DNA of 6,415 nt from Sphingomonadales bacterium (GTDB lineage: Bacteria; Pseudomonadota; Alphaproteobacteria; Sphingomonadales; Sphingomonadaceae). The DNA is taken from NCBI GenBank assembly GCA_020200935.1, contig JAIVHR010000193.1:1-6415 (forward strand). Reading direction: 5' to 3'. Below the pieces are notes generated by a model. That model did no database searches, was not told the origin of the DNA, and saw only the letters and a program-made list of their open reading frames with translations. Numbering within the stretch: position 1 is the stretch's first letter; the number at the start of each line of letters is the position of its first letter. The position numbers and the translations under genes were made by a program. Of this stretch, positions 1 through 5,361 are shown piece by piece.

Positions 1-1
1 C

Positions 2-679
2 TATCTGCCCCGGGTGGCCCCCAACGCGGTGCGGCTGACGATCGGAACTCCGCAAGAGAATGCCGCCGCCCTCGCGGGTTTCGGCGTCGGCAGCGCCGCC
101 GCTTCCTCGCGCCGCGCCGAAATCGTCCGCGAGACGAAGGAGACCCGCATTGCCCTGTCGCTCGATCTCGATGCCGACGGCCCGCGCAAGATCGCCACCG
201 GCATCGGCTTTTTCGATCACATGCTCGATCAGGTCGCCGGCCATGGCGGTTTCGCGCTGACCGTCGCCTGCGAGGGCGATCTCGAGATCGATGCGCATCA
301 CAGCATAGAAGATGTCGCGCTCGCTTTCGGCGCGGCGCTCGGCAAGGCGCTCGGCGAACGGCGCGGGATCGGCCGCTTCGGCTTCGCGCTGCCGATGGAC
401 GAGGCCGAGGCGCAGGTGCTGCTCGATCTTTCGGGCCGCCCCTTCAGCCGCTTCGAGGGCGCTTTCGCGGCAAGCCATATCGGCGACTATCCGACCGAGA
501 TGACGGCACATGTCTTTCGCTCGATCGCCGACGCGCTGGGCTGCGCGATCCATCTCCGGGTCGAGGGCGACAACGATCATCACAAGACCGAGGCCTGCTT
601 CAAGGCGTTCGGCCGCGCGCTCCGCCAGGCGATTCGGCAGGACGGCGACGGCGTGCCGAGCACCAAGGGCGCACTGTGA
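2..679 (+). CDS. hisB: HisC–HisB fusion, 5' partial: end of histidinol-phosphate aminotransferase joined to imidazoleglycerol-phosphate dehydratase
   Basis: The visible 225 residues have two parts. Residues 1–28 match the C-terminus of histidinol-phosphate aminotransferase (HisC, PLP enzyme), including VRLTIGT at 10–16, whose arginine is the conserved substrate-carboxylate contact of that family. After a short Ala/Ser/Gly linker (about 29–36), residues 37–225 form a full-length HisB dehydratase, which converts imidazoleglycerol phosphate to imidazole-acetol phosphate, the substrate of HisC. HisB landmarks are FFDHML at 70, DAHHSIED around 97–104, NDHHKTE with histidines 193–194, and the C-terminal PSTKG; the two His-His pairs are the manganese ligands. 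No stop separates the parts, and no in-frame ATG, GTG, TTG or CTG occurs between codons 38 and 152, so HisB cannot start independently by usual rules. The E. coli HAD phosphatase domain (HisN) is absent, so histidinol phosphatase must be encoded elsewhere. The HisB part is certain; the fusion is very likely unless there is a sequencing error upstream. Confidence 0.93.
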   Translation, partial: YLPRVAPNAVRLTIGTPQENAAALAGFGVGSAAASSRRAEIVRETKETRIALSLDLDADGPRKIATGIGFFDHMLDQVAGHGGFALTVACEGDLEIDAHHSIEDVALAFGAALGKALGERRGIGRFGFALPMDEAEAQVLLDLSGRPFSRFEGAFAASHIGDYPTEMTAHVFRSIADALGCAIHLRVEGDNDHHKTEACFKAFGRALRQAIRQDGDGVPSTKGAL

Positions 680-1257
680 GCGTCGCCGTCATCGATATCG
701 GCTATGGCAATATCGGCTCGATCGCCCGCGCTTTCGAGCAGCTCGGCGCGGCGGTTCGGCGCACCGCCGATCCGGCGGAGATCGAGGCCGCCTCGCATGT
801 CGTGCTGCCCGGCGTCGGGGCGGCCCGCCATGCGATGGAGCGGCTCGGTTCGCTGGGGCTTGCCGATAGGCTGCGTGGCCTCAACCGGCCGATGCTCGGC
901 ATCTGCCTCGGCATGCAGCTGCTCTTCGAAAGCTCCGAGGAGGGCGAGACGCCGGGGCTCGGCCTGCTGCCCGGCACCGTGCGCCGGATCGCGCCAGTGC
1001 CGGGCCTCAAGGTGCCGCATATGGGCTGGAGCCGCCTCGCGCTGCGCGGCGACGGGATCGGGCTTGCCGACGGCGATTACGTGTTCTTCGCTCACAGCTA
1101 CTTTTGCCCGGACGGACCGGCGACCCGCGCCGCGGCCGACCATGGCGGGGTGGTTCCGGCGGTCGTCGAGCGCGGCAACATCGTCGGCGTCCAGTTCCAC
1201 CCCGAACGCTCGGCCGCGCCGGGCCGGCGCTTCCTCGAAGCCTTTCTCGACCGATGA
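676..1257 (+). CDS. hisH: Imidazole glycerol phosphate synthase glutaminase subunit HisH
   Basis: This 193-residue protein is a class I (triad) glutamine amidotransferase. It releases ammonia from glutamine and passes it through the HisF barrel to make IGP and AICAR from PRFAR. The nucleophile is Cys77 in GICLGMQ, and His175 and Glu177 in GVQFHPE complete the triad. The PGVGA segment near residue 45 is the oxyanion-strand region of the family. Length is normal. The start is GTG at 676, overlapping the hisB stop by four bases (GTGA), with an AAGGG Shine-Dalgarno at 665–669. The first residues (MSVAVIDIGYGNIGS) match the family N-terminus, which supports this start. It is coupled to hisA by an ATGA overlap, and hisF lies two genes downstream. 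Confidence 0.97.
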   Translation: MSVAVIDIGYGNIGSIARAFEQLGAAVRRTADPAEIEAASHVVLPGVGAARHAMERLGSLGLADRLRGLNRPMLGICLGMQLLFESSEEGETPGLGLLPGTVRRIAPVPGLKVPHMGWSRLALRGDGIGLADGDYVFFAHSYFCPDGPATRAAADHGGVVPAVVERGNIVGVQFHPERSAAPGRRFLEAFLDR

Positions 1258-1982
1258 TTGTCTATCCGGCGATCGATCTGATGGGCGGGCGCTGCGTACG
1301 GCTGGCGCAAGGCCGCTTCGAGAGCGCCACCGCCTATTCGGACGACCCGGAGCAGGCGATGCGCGATTTTGCCGACAAGGGAGCCGAATGGGTGCACATC
1401 GTCGATCTCGACGGCGCCAGGGCCGGCGCCCCGATCCAGCATGAAAGAATCGCCGCGCTGGCCGCCGAGGCTCCGCTGCGCGTCCAGCTCGCCGGCGGCT
1501 TCCGGACGCGCGCGCAGATCGCCGCGATGATCGATGCGGGAATCGACCGGGTCGTCGTCGGCACGCTCGCCGTCACCGAGCCCGATATGGTCCGATCTCT
1601 GATCGCCGAATATGGCGCCGATCGGATTACGCTGGCGCTCGACGTTACGCTCGAGGGCGGCGAACCGCGGGTCGCGACCTCGGGCTGGCTGCGCGGTTCG
1701 AAACGCTCGCTGTGGGACGTCGCCGGCGAGTATCCCGAAGCCCGCCACCTGCTCGTCACCGATATCTCGCGCGACGGCATGCTCGGCGGCCCGAACATCG
1801 CGCTGGCCTCGGAGACGGTGCGCCGTTTCCCGCATCTCGCGTTGCAGGCCTCGGGCGGCGTCGCCTCGCTCGAAGACGTCGCCGCGCTGGTTCCGACCGG
1901 CGCCGCCGGCGTGATTATCGGCAAGGCGCTCTGGGAAGGCCGTTTCACGCTCGAAGAGGCGTTGCGCCATGCCCGCGCGTAG
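1254..1982 (+). CDS. hisA: ProFAR isomerase HisA, 1-(5-phosphoribosyl)-5-[(5-phosphoribosylamino)methylideneamino]imidazole-4-carboxamide isomerase
   Basis: This 242-residue (beta/alpha)8 barrel enzyme does the Amadori-type isomerisation of ProFAR to PRFAR, the substrate of HisH/HisF. It opens with MIVYPAIDLMGGRCVRL, as the family does. Asp8 and Asp130 (LALDV) sit where the catalytic aspartates lie, and TDISRDG (169–175) is the conserved second-half motif. Phosphate-binding segments are LAGGFRT near 79–85 and QASGGV near 198–203, one per half barrel. The start ATG at 1254 overlaps the hisH stop by four bases with only a weak Shine-Dalgarno, so translation probably depends on coupling. The second half reads close to the enterobacterial protein, including GWLRGSKRSLWDV in place of the E. 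coli GW..NSGVSLEQL stretch. The 3' end overlaps hisF by 14 bases. Confidence 0.97.
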   Translation: MIVYPAIDLMGGRCVRLAQGRFESATAYSDDPEQAMRDFADKGAEWVHIVDLDGARAGAPIQHERIAALAAEAPLRVQLAGGFRTRAQIAAMIDAGIDRVVVGTLAVTEPDMVRSLIAEYGADRITLALDVTLEGGEPRVATSGWLRGSKRSLWDVAGEYPEARHLLVTDISRDGMLGGPNIALASETVRRFPHLALQASGGVASLEDVAALVPTGAAGVIIGKALWEGRFTLEEALRHARA

Positions 1983-2736
1983 GATCATCCCCTGCCTCGA
2001 CGTCAGGAACGGCCGCGTCGTCAAGGGCGTGCGCTTCCGCGACCATCGCGACATGGGCGATATCGTCGCCCACGCCATGCGCTATCGCGACGAGGGCGCC
2101 GACGAGCTGGTTTTCTACGATATCTCGGCGAGCCCCGAAGGCCGCACGCTCGATACCGGATGGGTGACCCGCGTCTCGGACGTCATCGACATTCCCTTCG
2201 CGGTCGCCGGCGGGATCCGGACGCGCGATCAGGCCGCCGCCTGTCTCGGCGCCGGCGCCGACAAGGTCTCGGTCAACTCGCCGGCGCTCGAACGGCCCGA
2301 ACTGATCGGCGAGCTGGCGCGCGATTTCGGCAGCCAGTGCGTGGTGCTCGGCGTCGACACGCTGGCCGGCGCATCCGGCTATATCGTCCAGCGCAATTCG
2401 GGCGATCCGGAAAAGATCCGCGCCACGCCGCGCCGCACGCTCGACTGGATCCGCGAGGCTGTCGAGCGCGGCGCCGGCGAGATCGTCCTCAATTGCATGA
2501 CGCGCGACGGCGTGCGCGAGGGCTTCGATATCGATCATTGCCGCGAGGCCGCGGCCGCCGTCAGCATACCGCTGGTCGCTTCGGGCGGCGCCGGCGCGCG
2601 CGAGCATTTCCGCGATGTGTTCCGGGAAACCGAGGCGAGCGGCGCGCTCGCCGCGACGGTCTTCCATGCGCGGACCATCGCGATCCCCCGATTGAAGGAG
2701 TATCTGGCGACATGCGGGATAGAGATGCGCCGCTGA
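1969..2736 (+). CDS. hisF: Imidazole glycerol phosphate synthase cyclase subunit HisF
   Basis: This 255-residue (beta/alpha)8 barrel is the synthase half of IGP synthase. It takes ammonia delivered by HisH through the barrel and converts PRFAR to IGP and AICAR, the latter recycled to purine synthesis. Asp11 in RIIPCLDV and Asp130 in VLGVDT are at the catalytic positions. VAGGIRT (79–85) and ASGGAG, late in the protein, are the phosphate-binding loops. Length and ends match E. coli HisF, as do [13 protein letters not shown] and RGAGEIVLN; typical alphaproteobacterial HisF differs in these places (for example GADELCFLDITAS). The ATG at 1969 lies inside the hisA end and is preceded by GAAGAGG (1953–1959) at nine-base spacing. 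The 3' end overlaps hisIE by 25 bases. Confidence 0.97.
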   Translation: MPARRIIPCLDVRNGRVVKGVRFRDHRDMGDIVAHAMRYRDEGADELVFYDISASPEGRTLDTGWVTRVSDVIDIPFAVAGGIRTRDQAAACLGAGADKVSVNSPALERPELIGELARDFGSQCVVLGVDTLAGASGYIVQRNSGDPEKIRATPRRTLDWIREAVERGAGEIVLNCMTRDGVREGFDIDHCREAAAAVSIPLVASGGAGAREHFRDVFRETEASGALAATVFHARTIAIPRLKEYLATCGIEMRR

Positions 2737-3359
2737 GCGCGGAGGAGATCGGAACCCTCGCCTGGGACAGGATGGACGGCCTGCTGCCGGCCGCCGTGCA
2801 GGATGCCGATACGCGCCAGCTGCTGATGATCGGCTATATGGACCGCGCGGCGCTTGCCGCTACCTTGGAGAACGGCGCCGTCACCTTCTTCAGCCGCTCC
2901 AAAGCGAGGCTCTGGCGCAAGGGCGAGACGAGCGGCAACACACTCGGCCTGGTCTCGGTCCATGCCGATTGCGACGCCGACGCGCTGCTCGTCACCGCGC
3001 GGCCCGTCGGCCCGACCTGCCATCGCGGCACCGCCGCCTGCTTCGACCAGCCCGACGCGCCGGGCGTCGGCTTTCTCGGGCAGCTCGCGCGGATCGTCGC
3101 CGAGCGGGCGCAAACCGGCGGCGAAGAGAGCTACACCGCGCGCCTGCTCGCCGCCGGCCCCGAACGCATCGCCCAGAAGCTCGGCGAAGAGGCCGTCGAA
3201 ACCGCCCTCGCCGCGGTCACCCGCGACAAGGCCGGGCTGGCCGAGGAAATTGCCGACCTGCTCTACCATCTGATCGTGTTGATGGAGGCCAGAGAGCTCG
3301 ACTGGAGCACCATCCGTACCGTGCTGATCGGTCGACATGGCGAGTTGTCGACCGATTGA
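2712..3359 (+). CDS. hisIE: Bifunctional phosphoribosyl-AMP cyclohydrolase / phosphoribosyl-ATP pyrophosphohydrolase HisIE
   Basis: This 215-residue fusion catalyses the second and third steps of histidine synthesis. Residues about 20–112 are the cyclohydrolase (HisI): SRS-x4[10 protein letters not shown], the metal-binding DCDAD at 86–90, and Cys87, Cys103 and Cys110 as zinc ligands. Residues about 120–209 are the all-alpha pyrophosphohydrolase (HisE, MazG-like fold), with Glu159, Glu160 and Glu163 in GEEAVE and Glu179 and Asp182 in EEIADLLYH as the magnesium-binding acidic set. The start ATG at 2712 is 25 bases inside hisF and follows AAGGAG (2695–2700) at 11-base spacing. Fused HisIE is usual in enterobacteria and several other groups, whereas most alphaproteobacteria carry separate hisI and hisE; that agrees with the other E. 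coli-like traits of this operon. It is the last gene, and a hairpin covers its stop codon. Confidence 0.97.
   Translation: MRDRDAPLSAEEIGTLAWDRMDGLLPAAVQDADTRQLLMIGYMDRAALAATLENGAVTFFSRSKARLWRKGETSGNTLGLVSVHADCDADALLVTARPVGPTCHRGTAACFDQPDAPGVGFLGQLARIVAERAQTGGEESYTARLLAAGPERIAQKLGEEAVETALAAVTRDKAGLAEEIADLLYHLIVLMEARELDWSTIRTVLIGRHGELSTD
3327..3356 (+). terminator. Perfect hairpin at the his operon end
   Basis: ATCGGTCGAC (3327–3336) and GTCGACCGAT (3347–3356) form a perfect 10-bp stem with a 10-base loop, extendable by two G·T pairs. It encodes the last HisIE residues and ends at the stop codon. No T-run follows, so it is not a classical intrinsic terminator. It may still be a U-poor terminator, an mRNA 3' end protector or a block to convergent transcription from the - strand genes. 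The structure is seen directly; the function is inferred. Confidence 0.4.
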
Positions 3360-3477
3360 GAAAGACGGTGCTGTCAGTCTGAACGCAACTTGCCTGCCGG
3401 AGAGCACGGCCAGAAACGTCTTATATGGAAAAGCCTGGAGGTGCGGGCAGTACGAAGAGAAGTCGTCTCTAAGGCTC

Positions 3478-3634
3478 GATTCCCTGTTCCGCGGGAAAAT
3501 ACAGGGAAATCGATCGATTGCAGTCCAATTTTGCTGATCAAGCTGCGTGCTATACCGCAGAAATCCTGCACATTTCGTGACTATTCCCTAGCCGCCGGTA
3601 CAGGGTAATTTTGGGGCAATGCAGGGAATCGATG
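3478..3634. repeat. Cluster of ttccctgt / acagggaa inverted repeat copies
   Basis: TTCCCTGT (3480–3487) pairs with ACAGGGAA (3501–3508) to give an 8-bp stem and 13-base loop. Further copies follow: ATTCCCT (3583–3589), ACAGGG (3600–3605) and CAGGGAAT (3622–3629). AGGGAAATCGAT (3504–3515) and AGGGAATCGAT (3624–3634) are near-identical direct repeats. I recall similar degenerate ttccctgt arrays in intergenic DNA of alphaproteobacteria, but could not verify this here. They may be remnants of a non-coding repeat family. Confidence 0.55.
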
Positions 3635-3702
3635 GTCATCGAGCAGCGAATGTTTCTCTTGAGCGCGTAACGATCCACGCGCGTGTACGTGCAGTCTGCC
3701 GG

Positions 3703-3735
3703 TCTCGTAACAGCCAGCCGCTCTCGTAACAGCCA
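3703..3735. repeat. Two-copy tandem repeat, period 19 bp
   Basis: TCTCGTAACAGCCA occurs at 3703–3716 and again at 3722–3735, exact over 14 bases. It lies in gene-free DNA. No function can be assigned; it may be a simple duplication or a pair of protein-binding sites. Confidence 0.6.
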
Positions 3736-3744
3736 ATGGCCGCC

Positions 3745-3807
3745 CGTCCGCTTTGCGCCCTCATATCAGACGTTGGTCGGCATGTAGCGGGGACCCGGAA
3801 GCGGACG
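3745..3807. repeat. 63-bp element with 9-bp inverted ends
   Basis: CGTCCGCTT (3745–3753) and AAGCGGACG (3799–3807) are perfect inverted repeats. GACGTTGGT is also directly repeated at 3769–3777 and 3804–3812. A related stretch beginning GTCCGCTTTCGCGC lies at 6081–6116. The element looks like a dispersed intergenic repeat rather than a mobile element with its own genes. Confidence 0.4.
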
Positions 3808-3843
3808 TTGGTTCATCGCCGGTGGTTCTAATGAGTCCGGAGC

Positions 3844-4320
3844 CTAGTCGTTTACGAAGACCAGCGCCTGTTGCTGCCTGACGAGTAGATCGACGAACTC
3901 GTCAAGCCTTCGTTCGGCGGCTGCGGCGTCGCCCTCGAACAACGCGTTCAGTGCCGCCCAGGCACGGATGTCCTGCGGCGGCGTTTCATAGGCGTAATAT
4001 TCCGGACCATTCTCGAGCGGGACAAACAACCACACGTCCTTTGTGCCCAGCATGTCTTCCACGAGCCGCGCTTCCACGCCTGCTGCCCGCCAAGCTGGCA
4101 GAAGCGTTTCGCGCAAAATTGTGAGGGCTTCGTCGCTCTTGCCGGGTTTAAATTCGAAGCGGAAAAGATTGGCGAAATGCCCGTCGCTACGAACGGTCGG
4201 TGACTCCTGCTCGGCAGGCTGAGCTGCAACAGGGAGCGGCTGAGCGACAATGACCGCCGTGGCGATAAGTATAGGCAGGGTGCGCCTTGATTGCGGATAT
4301 GGGTGGTTGGCTTGTCGCAT
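3844..4320 (-). CDS. Exported hypothetical protein, possible dimeric alpha/beta-barrel fold
   Basis: I do not recognise this 158-residue protein by name. Residues 1–33 look like an export signal: a polar start, Arg12-Arg13, a hydrophobic run (TLPILIATAVIVAQPLP) and a likely cleavage after VAA (31–33). SRRTLPI is a partial twin-arginine motif, so Sec or Tat export is possible. The mature part starts with a Pro/Glu-rich stretch, then a pattern of strand (LFRFEFKPG), long helix ending AAGVE, strand, strand (WLFVPLE) and a long amphipathic helix (about 115–150). This resembles a single ferredoxin-like or dimeric alpha/beta-barrel unit, as in NIPSNAP and antibiotic-monooxygenase families; that assignment is inference from layout only. 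It has no cysteine in the mature part. The start ATG is chosen because the signal peptide begins there; no clear Shine-Dalgarno is seen. It points toward the his operon and probably has its own promoter. Confidence 0.75.
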   Translation of the reverse strand: MRQANHPYPQSRRTLPILIATAVIVAQPLPVAAQPAEQESPTVRSDGHFANLFRFEFKPGKSDEALTILRETLLPAWRAAGVEARLVEDMLGTKDVWLFVPLENGPEYYAYETPPQDIRAWAALNALFEGDAAAAERRLDEFVDLLVRQQQALVFVND

Positions 4321-4532
4321 TCACAGCAGCCTGAAGCGCACACAGATCGATGCGAGATTGTTTCGACGAACGATACTTGGGCCTCGACCAAAAACTGAGA
4401 CATCAGTCACAAGCTTAAAGCTTCAGCGGGGGCAGAACTCTCATATCTTATCCTCGTAGCCAACGGCTTTGCCGCCTGCAAGCTGGGGCCAATGATCAAG
4501 TGAGGGACATGAACCTCCCGCCCAGGCAATCT
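4321..4532. other. Upstream spacer of the 3844–4320 gene
   Basis: This stretch should hold the promoter of the exported protein at 3844–4320. I cannot place convincing -35/-10 boxes. Two HindIII-type palindromes (AAGCTT) are repeated one base apart at 4411–4423. An overlapping 151-aa ORF that starts here in another frame is a shadow of the exported gene. Confidence 0.35.
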
Positions 4533-4643
4533 CTAGGTTAGGAGATCCACGAACTTATCGACAAAAAAGTCCTCCAAGCATCCGTCATCATCGGCCTCGA
4601 CTAGCAGATCCATCATTACCGCGAGATCGTCCACCTTCGCCAT
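4533..4643 (-). CDS. Doubtful 36-aa acidic ORF, or remnant of a decayed gene
   Basis: From ATG at 4643 this reads MAKVDDLAVMMDLLVEADDD and continues to FVDKFVDLLT. It has eleven acidic and two basic residues and an amphipathic helical look. A purine-rich GGAAGCGAGAG precedes the ATG, so translation is possible. The same frame extends up to a GTG at 4748, but the added residues (Cys-, Pro- and Arg-rich) do not look like protein. The ending FVDKFVDLLT resembles LDEFVDLLVRQ near the C-terminus of the 158-aa exported protein just downstream, so this may be the tail of a decayed relative. No function is assigned. Confidence 0.25.
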   Translation of the reverse strand: MAKVDDLAVMMDLLVEADDDGCLEDFFVDKFVDLLT

Positions 4644-4765
4644 CTCTCGCTTCCATGGGCATGGGCGCGACGGAGAGCATCGCGGGTTGCAACCCCGCCA
4701 TGCCCGACTGGCCGTCGGTGCGGCGGTATCGTTCATAGATTTCGTCACAGAGACGTTAAAGGCGT

Positions 4766-4782
4766 CGCCGCTCTTCGCGGCG
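4766..4782 (-). terminator. Short GC hairpin after the 4797–5171 gene
   Basis: CGCCGC and GCGGCG form a perfect 6-bp stem with a 5-base loop, about 15 bases past the stop codon of the upstream - strand gene. In the - direction it is followed by ACGCCTTTAACG, a poor T-run. It is a weak candidate terminator. Confidence 0.35.
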
Positions 4783-4796
4783 CAATCTGTTCGGAA

Positions 4797-5171
4797 TCAG
4801 TCGTCGGCACGCCAGAGTGATGAACTTTGGCAGTTCATCATTGCGTTGAAGCGTGCCGGCCATTCAGAGCTGTGGAACCAGTCTCCTGCTTGGGCCCACA
4901 CTGTATTGGTGGCAAACGAACCGTACCATGTGAAGTGGCCTTCACCGATTTGAGAATCGTAAACCGGGAACATCACCTTGAGGTTGTAGCCTTCGATGCC
5001 GGCAGCCTGGACCGCGGCTTCATACTCGTTCTTGAATGCTACGACATCGTTGAAGGTCACCCCTTCATTGGTCGTACATTCGAAGTAATTTTCGAGCATT
5101 GCGGTCGCCCCGGCTGGCGGGGCCGCAAGCTGCGACGTTGCGGCCAAGGCCAGTACCAATGTCTTCTGCAT
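4797..5171 (-). CDS. Exported hypothetical protein with a conserved-looking cysteine pair
   Basis: This 124-residue protein is not recognised by name. It starts with a signal peptide (MQKTLVLALAATSQLAAPPAGA), with cleavage likely near residue 22. The mature part begins with a strand (ENYFECTTNEG), then a helix (NDVVAFKNEYEAAVQAAG), a strand (GYNLKVMFPVYD), an aromatic strand (HFTWYGSF) and a Trp-rich segment ending MMNCQSSSLW. Cys32 and Cys114 are the only cysteines and could form a disulfide in the periplasm or outside the cell. The strand-helix-strand order and the AAG(I/V)E helix end recall the 158-aa exported protein at 3844–4320, so a distant relationship is possible but unproven. A TTG lies two codons earlier, but GGGGGAG (5180–5186) sits eight bases from this ATG and too close to the TTG, so ATG is chosen. 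Confidence 0.8.
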   Translation of the reverse strand: MQKTLVLALAATSQLAAPPAGATAMLENYFECTTNEGVTFNDVVAFKNEYEAAVQAAGIEGYNLKVMFPVYDSQIGEGHFTWYGSFATNTVWAQAGDWFHSSEWPARFNAMMNCQSSSLWRADD

Positions 5172-5179
5172 TTCCAAGT

Positions 5180-5186
5180 CTCCCCC
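5180..5186 (-). promoter_or_regulatory. Ribosome binding site deciding the start at 5171
   Basis: GGGGGAG on the - strand lies eight bases before ATG at 5171. It favours that ATG over a TTG at 5177. The leader is similar to that of the gene starting at 5832. Confidence 0.65.
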
Positions 5187-5312
5187 ATATCAGTTCGATT
5201 GCCTATTCGATGAAGCCGCCTCCTATTGGAGAGCTGCGCCGGCATGCGGCAGTCGAAAGGAGTGAACGTAGCTCACCGGAACCGAATAGCTTCCGACGAT
5301 CTTGGCGGTGCG

Positions 5313-5346
5313 CGTGCCGAACTGCCGAACAGTTCGGCACGTTTTT
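5313..5346 (+). terminator. Strong intrinsic terminator, T-run on the + strand
   Basis: CGTGCCGAACTG (5313–5324) and CAGTTCGGCACG (5330–5341) form a perfect 12-bp stem with loop CCGAA, followed by five T (5342–5346). This is a classical intrinsic terminator in the + direction, yet no + strand gene lies upstream closer than hisIE. In the - direction the same hairpin starts about 20 bases after the stop of the 5362–5832 gene and could end that transcript, but it then lacks a T-run and has an A-run before the stem. It is probably the 3' boundary of that gene and possibly the end of an unknown + strand RNA. Confidence 0.7.
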
Positions 5347-5361
5347 CCAAGTGCTAACGCT

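Larger units (their letters stand above)
3360..3843. other. Gene-free convergent spacer rich in short repeats
   Basis: No ORF here has protein-like composition or a convincing start. The stretch separates the + strand his operon from - strand genes and is less GC-rich than the operon. It contains small inverted repeats (AGAGA/TCTCT at 3456–3470), a perfect 12-bp palindrome AATCGATCGATT (3508–3519), a cluster of ttccctgt/acagggaa copies, a 19-bp tandem pair and a 63-bp element with 9-bp inverted ends; the last three are listed separately. No transposase is present. Confidence 0.6.

Noticed and set aside
14..679. A free-standing HisB starting at GTG 14
   Set aside because: Codons 14–85 encode the HisC C-terminal motif, not a HisB N-terminus, and the frame is open to the left window edge.
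1098..2078. Long - strand ORF of 326 aa opposite hisA (also 2535–3407 and 1945–2667)
   Set aside because: These are antisense to well-identified his genes; high-GC coding DNA commonly leaves the opposite strand open, and the products have arginine- and glycine-rich composition.
2160..3359. A 399-aa + strand protein beginning inside hisF
   Set aside because: Only the part from 2712 is HisIE; the earlier 184 residues are an arginine-rich out-of-frame reading of hisF.
3360..3630. CRISPR-like or insertion-sequence interpretation of the ttccctgt copies
   Set aside because: Repeats are short, degenerate, in both orientations and unevenly spaced; there is no transposase, cas gene or target duplication.
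3745..3807. A complete miniature transposable element
   Set aside because: The inverted ends are clear, but no flanking target-site duplication was found and the unit is very short.
3948..4403. 151-aa - strand ORF overlapping the 158-aa exported protein
   Set aside because: It reads the same DNA in another frame, has Ser/Arg-rich composition and no coherent signal peptide or fold.
4827..5213. 128-aa + strand ORF opposite the 124-aa exported protein (also 4687–4953 and 5578–5967)
   Set aside because: The - strand reading has a signal peptide and ribosome binding site; the + readings do not.
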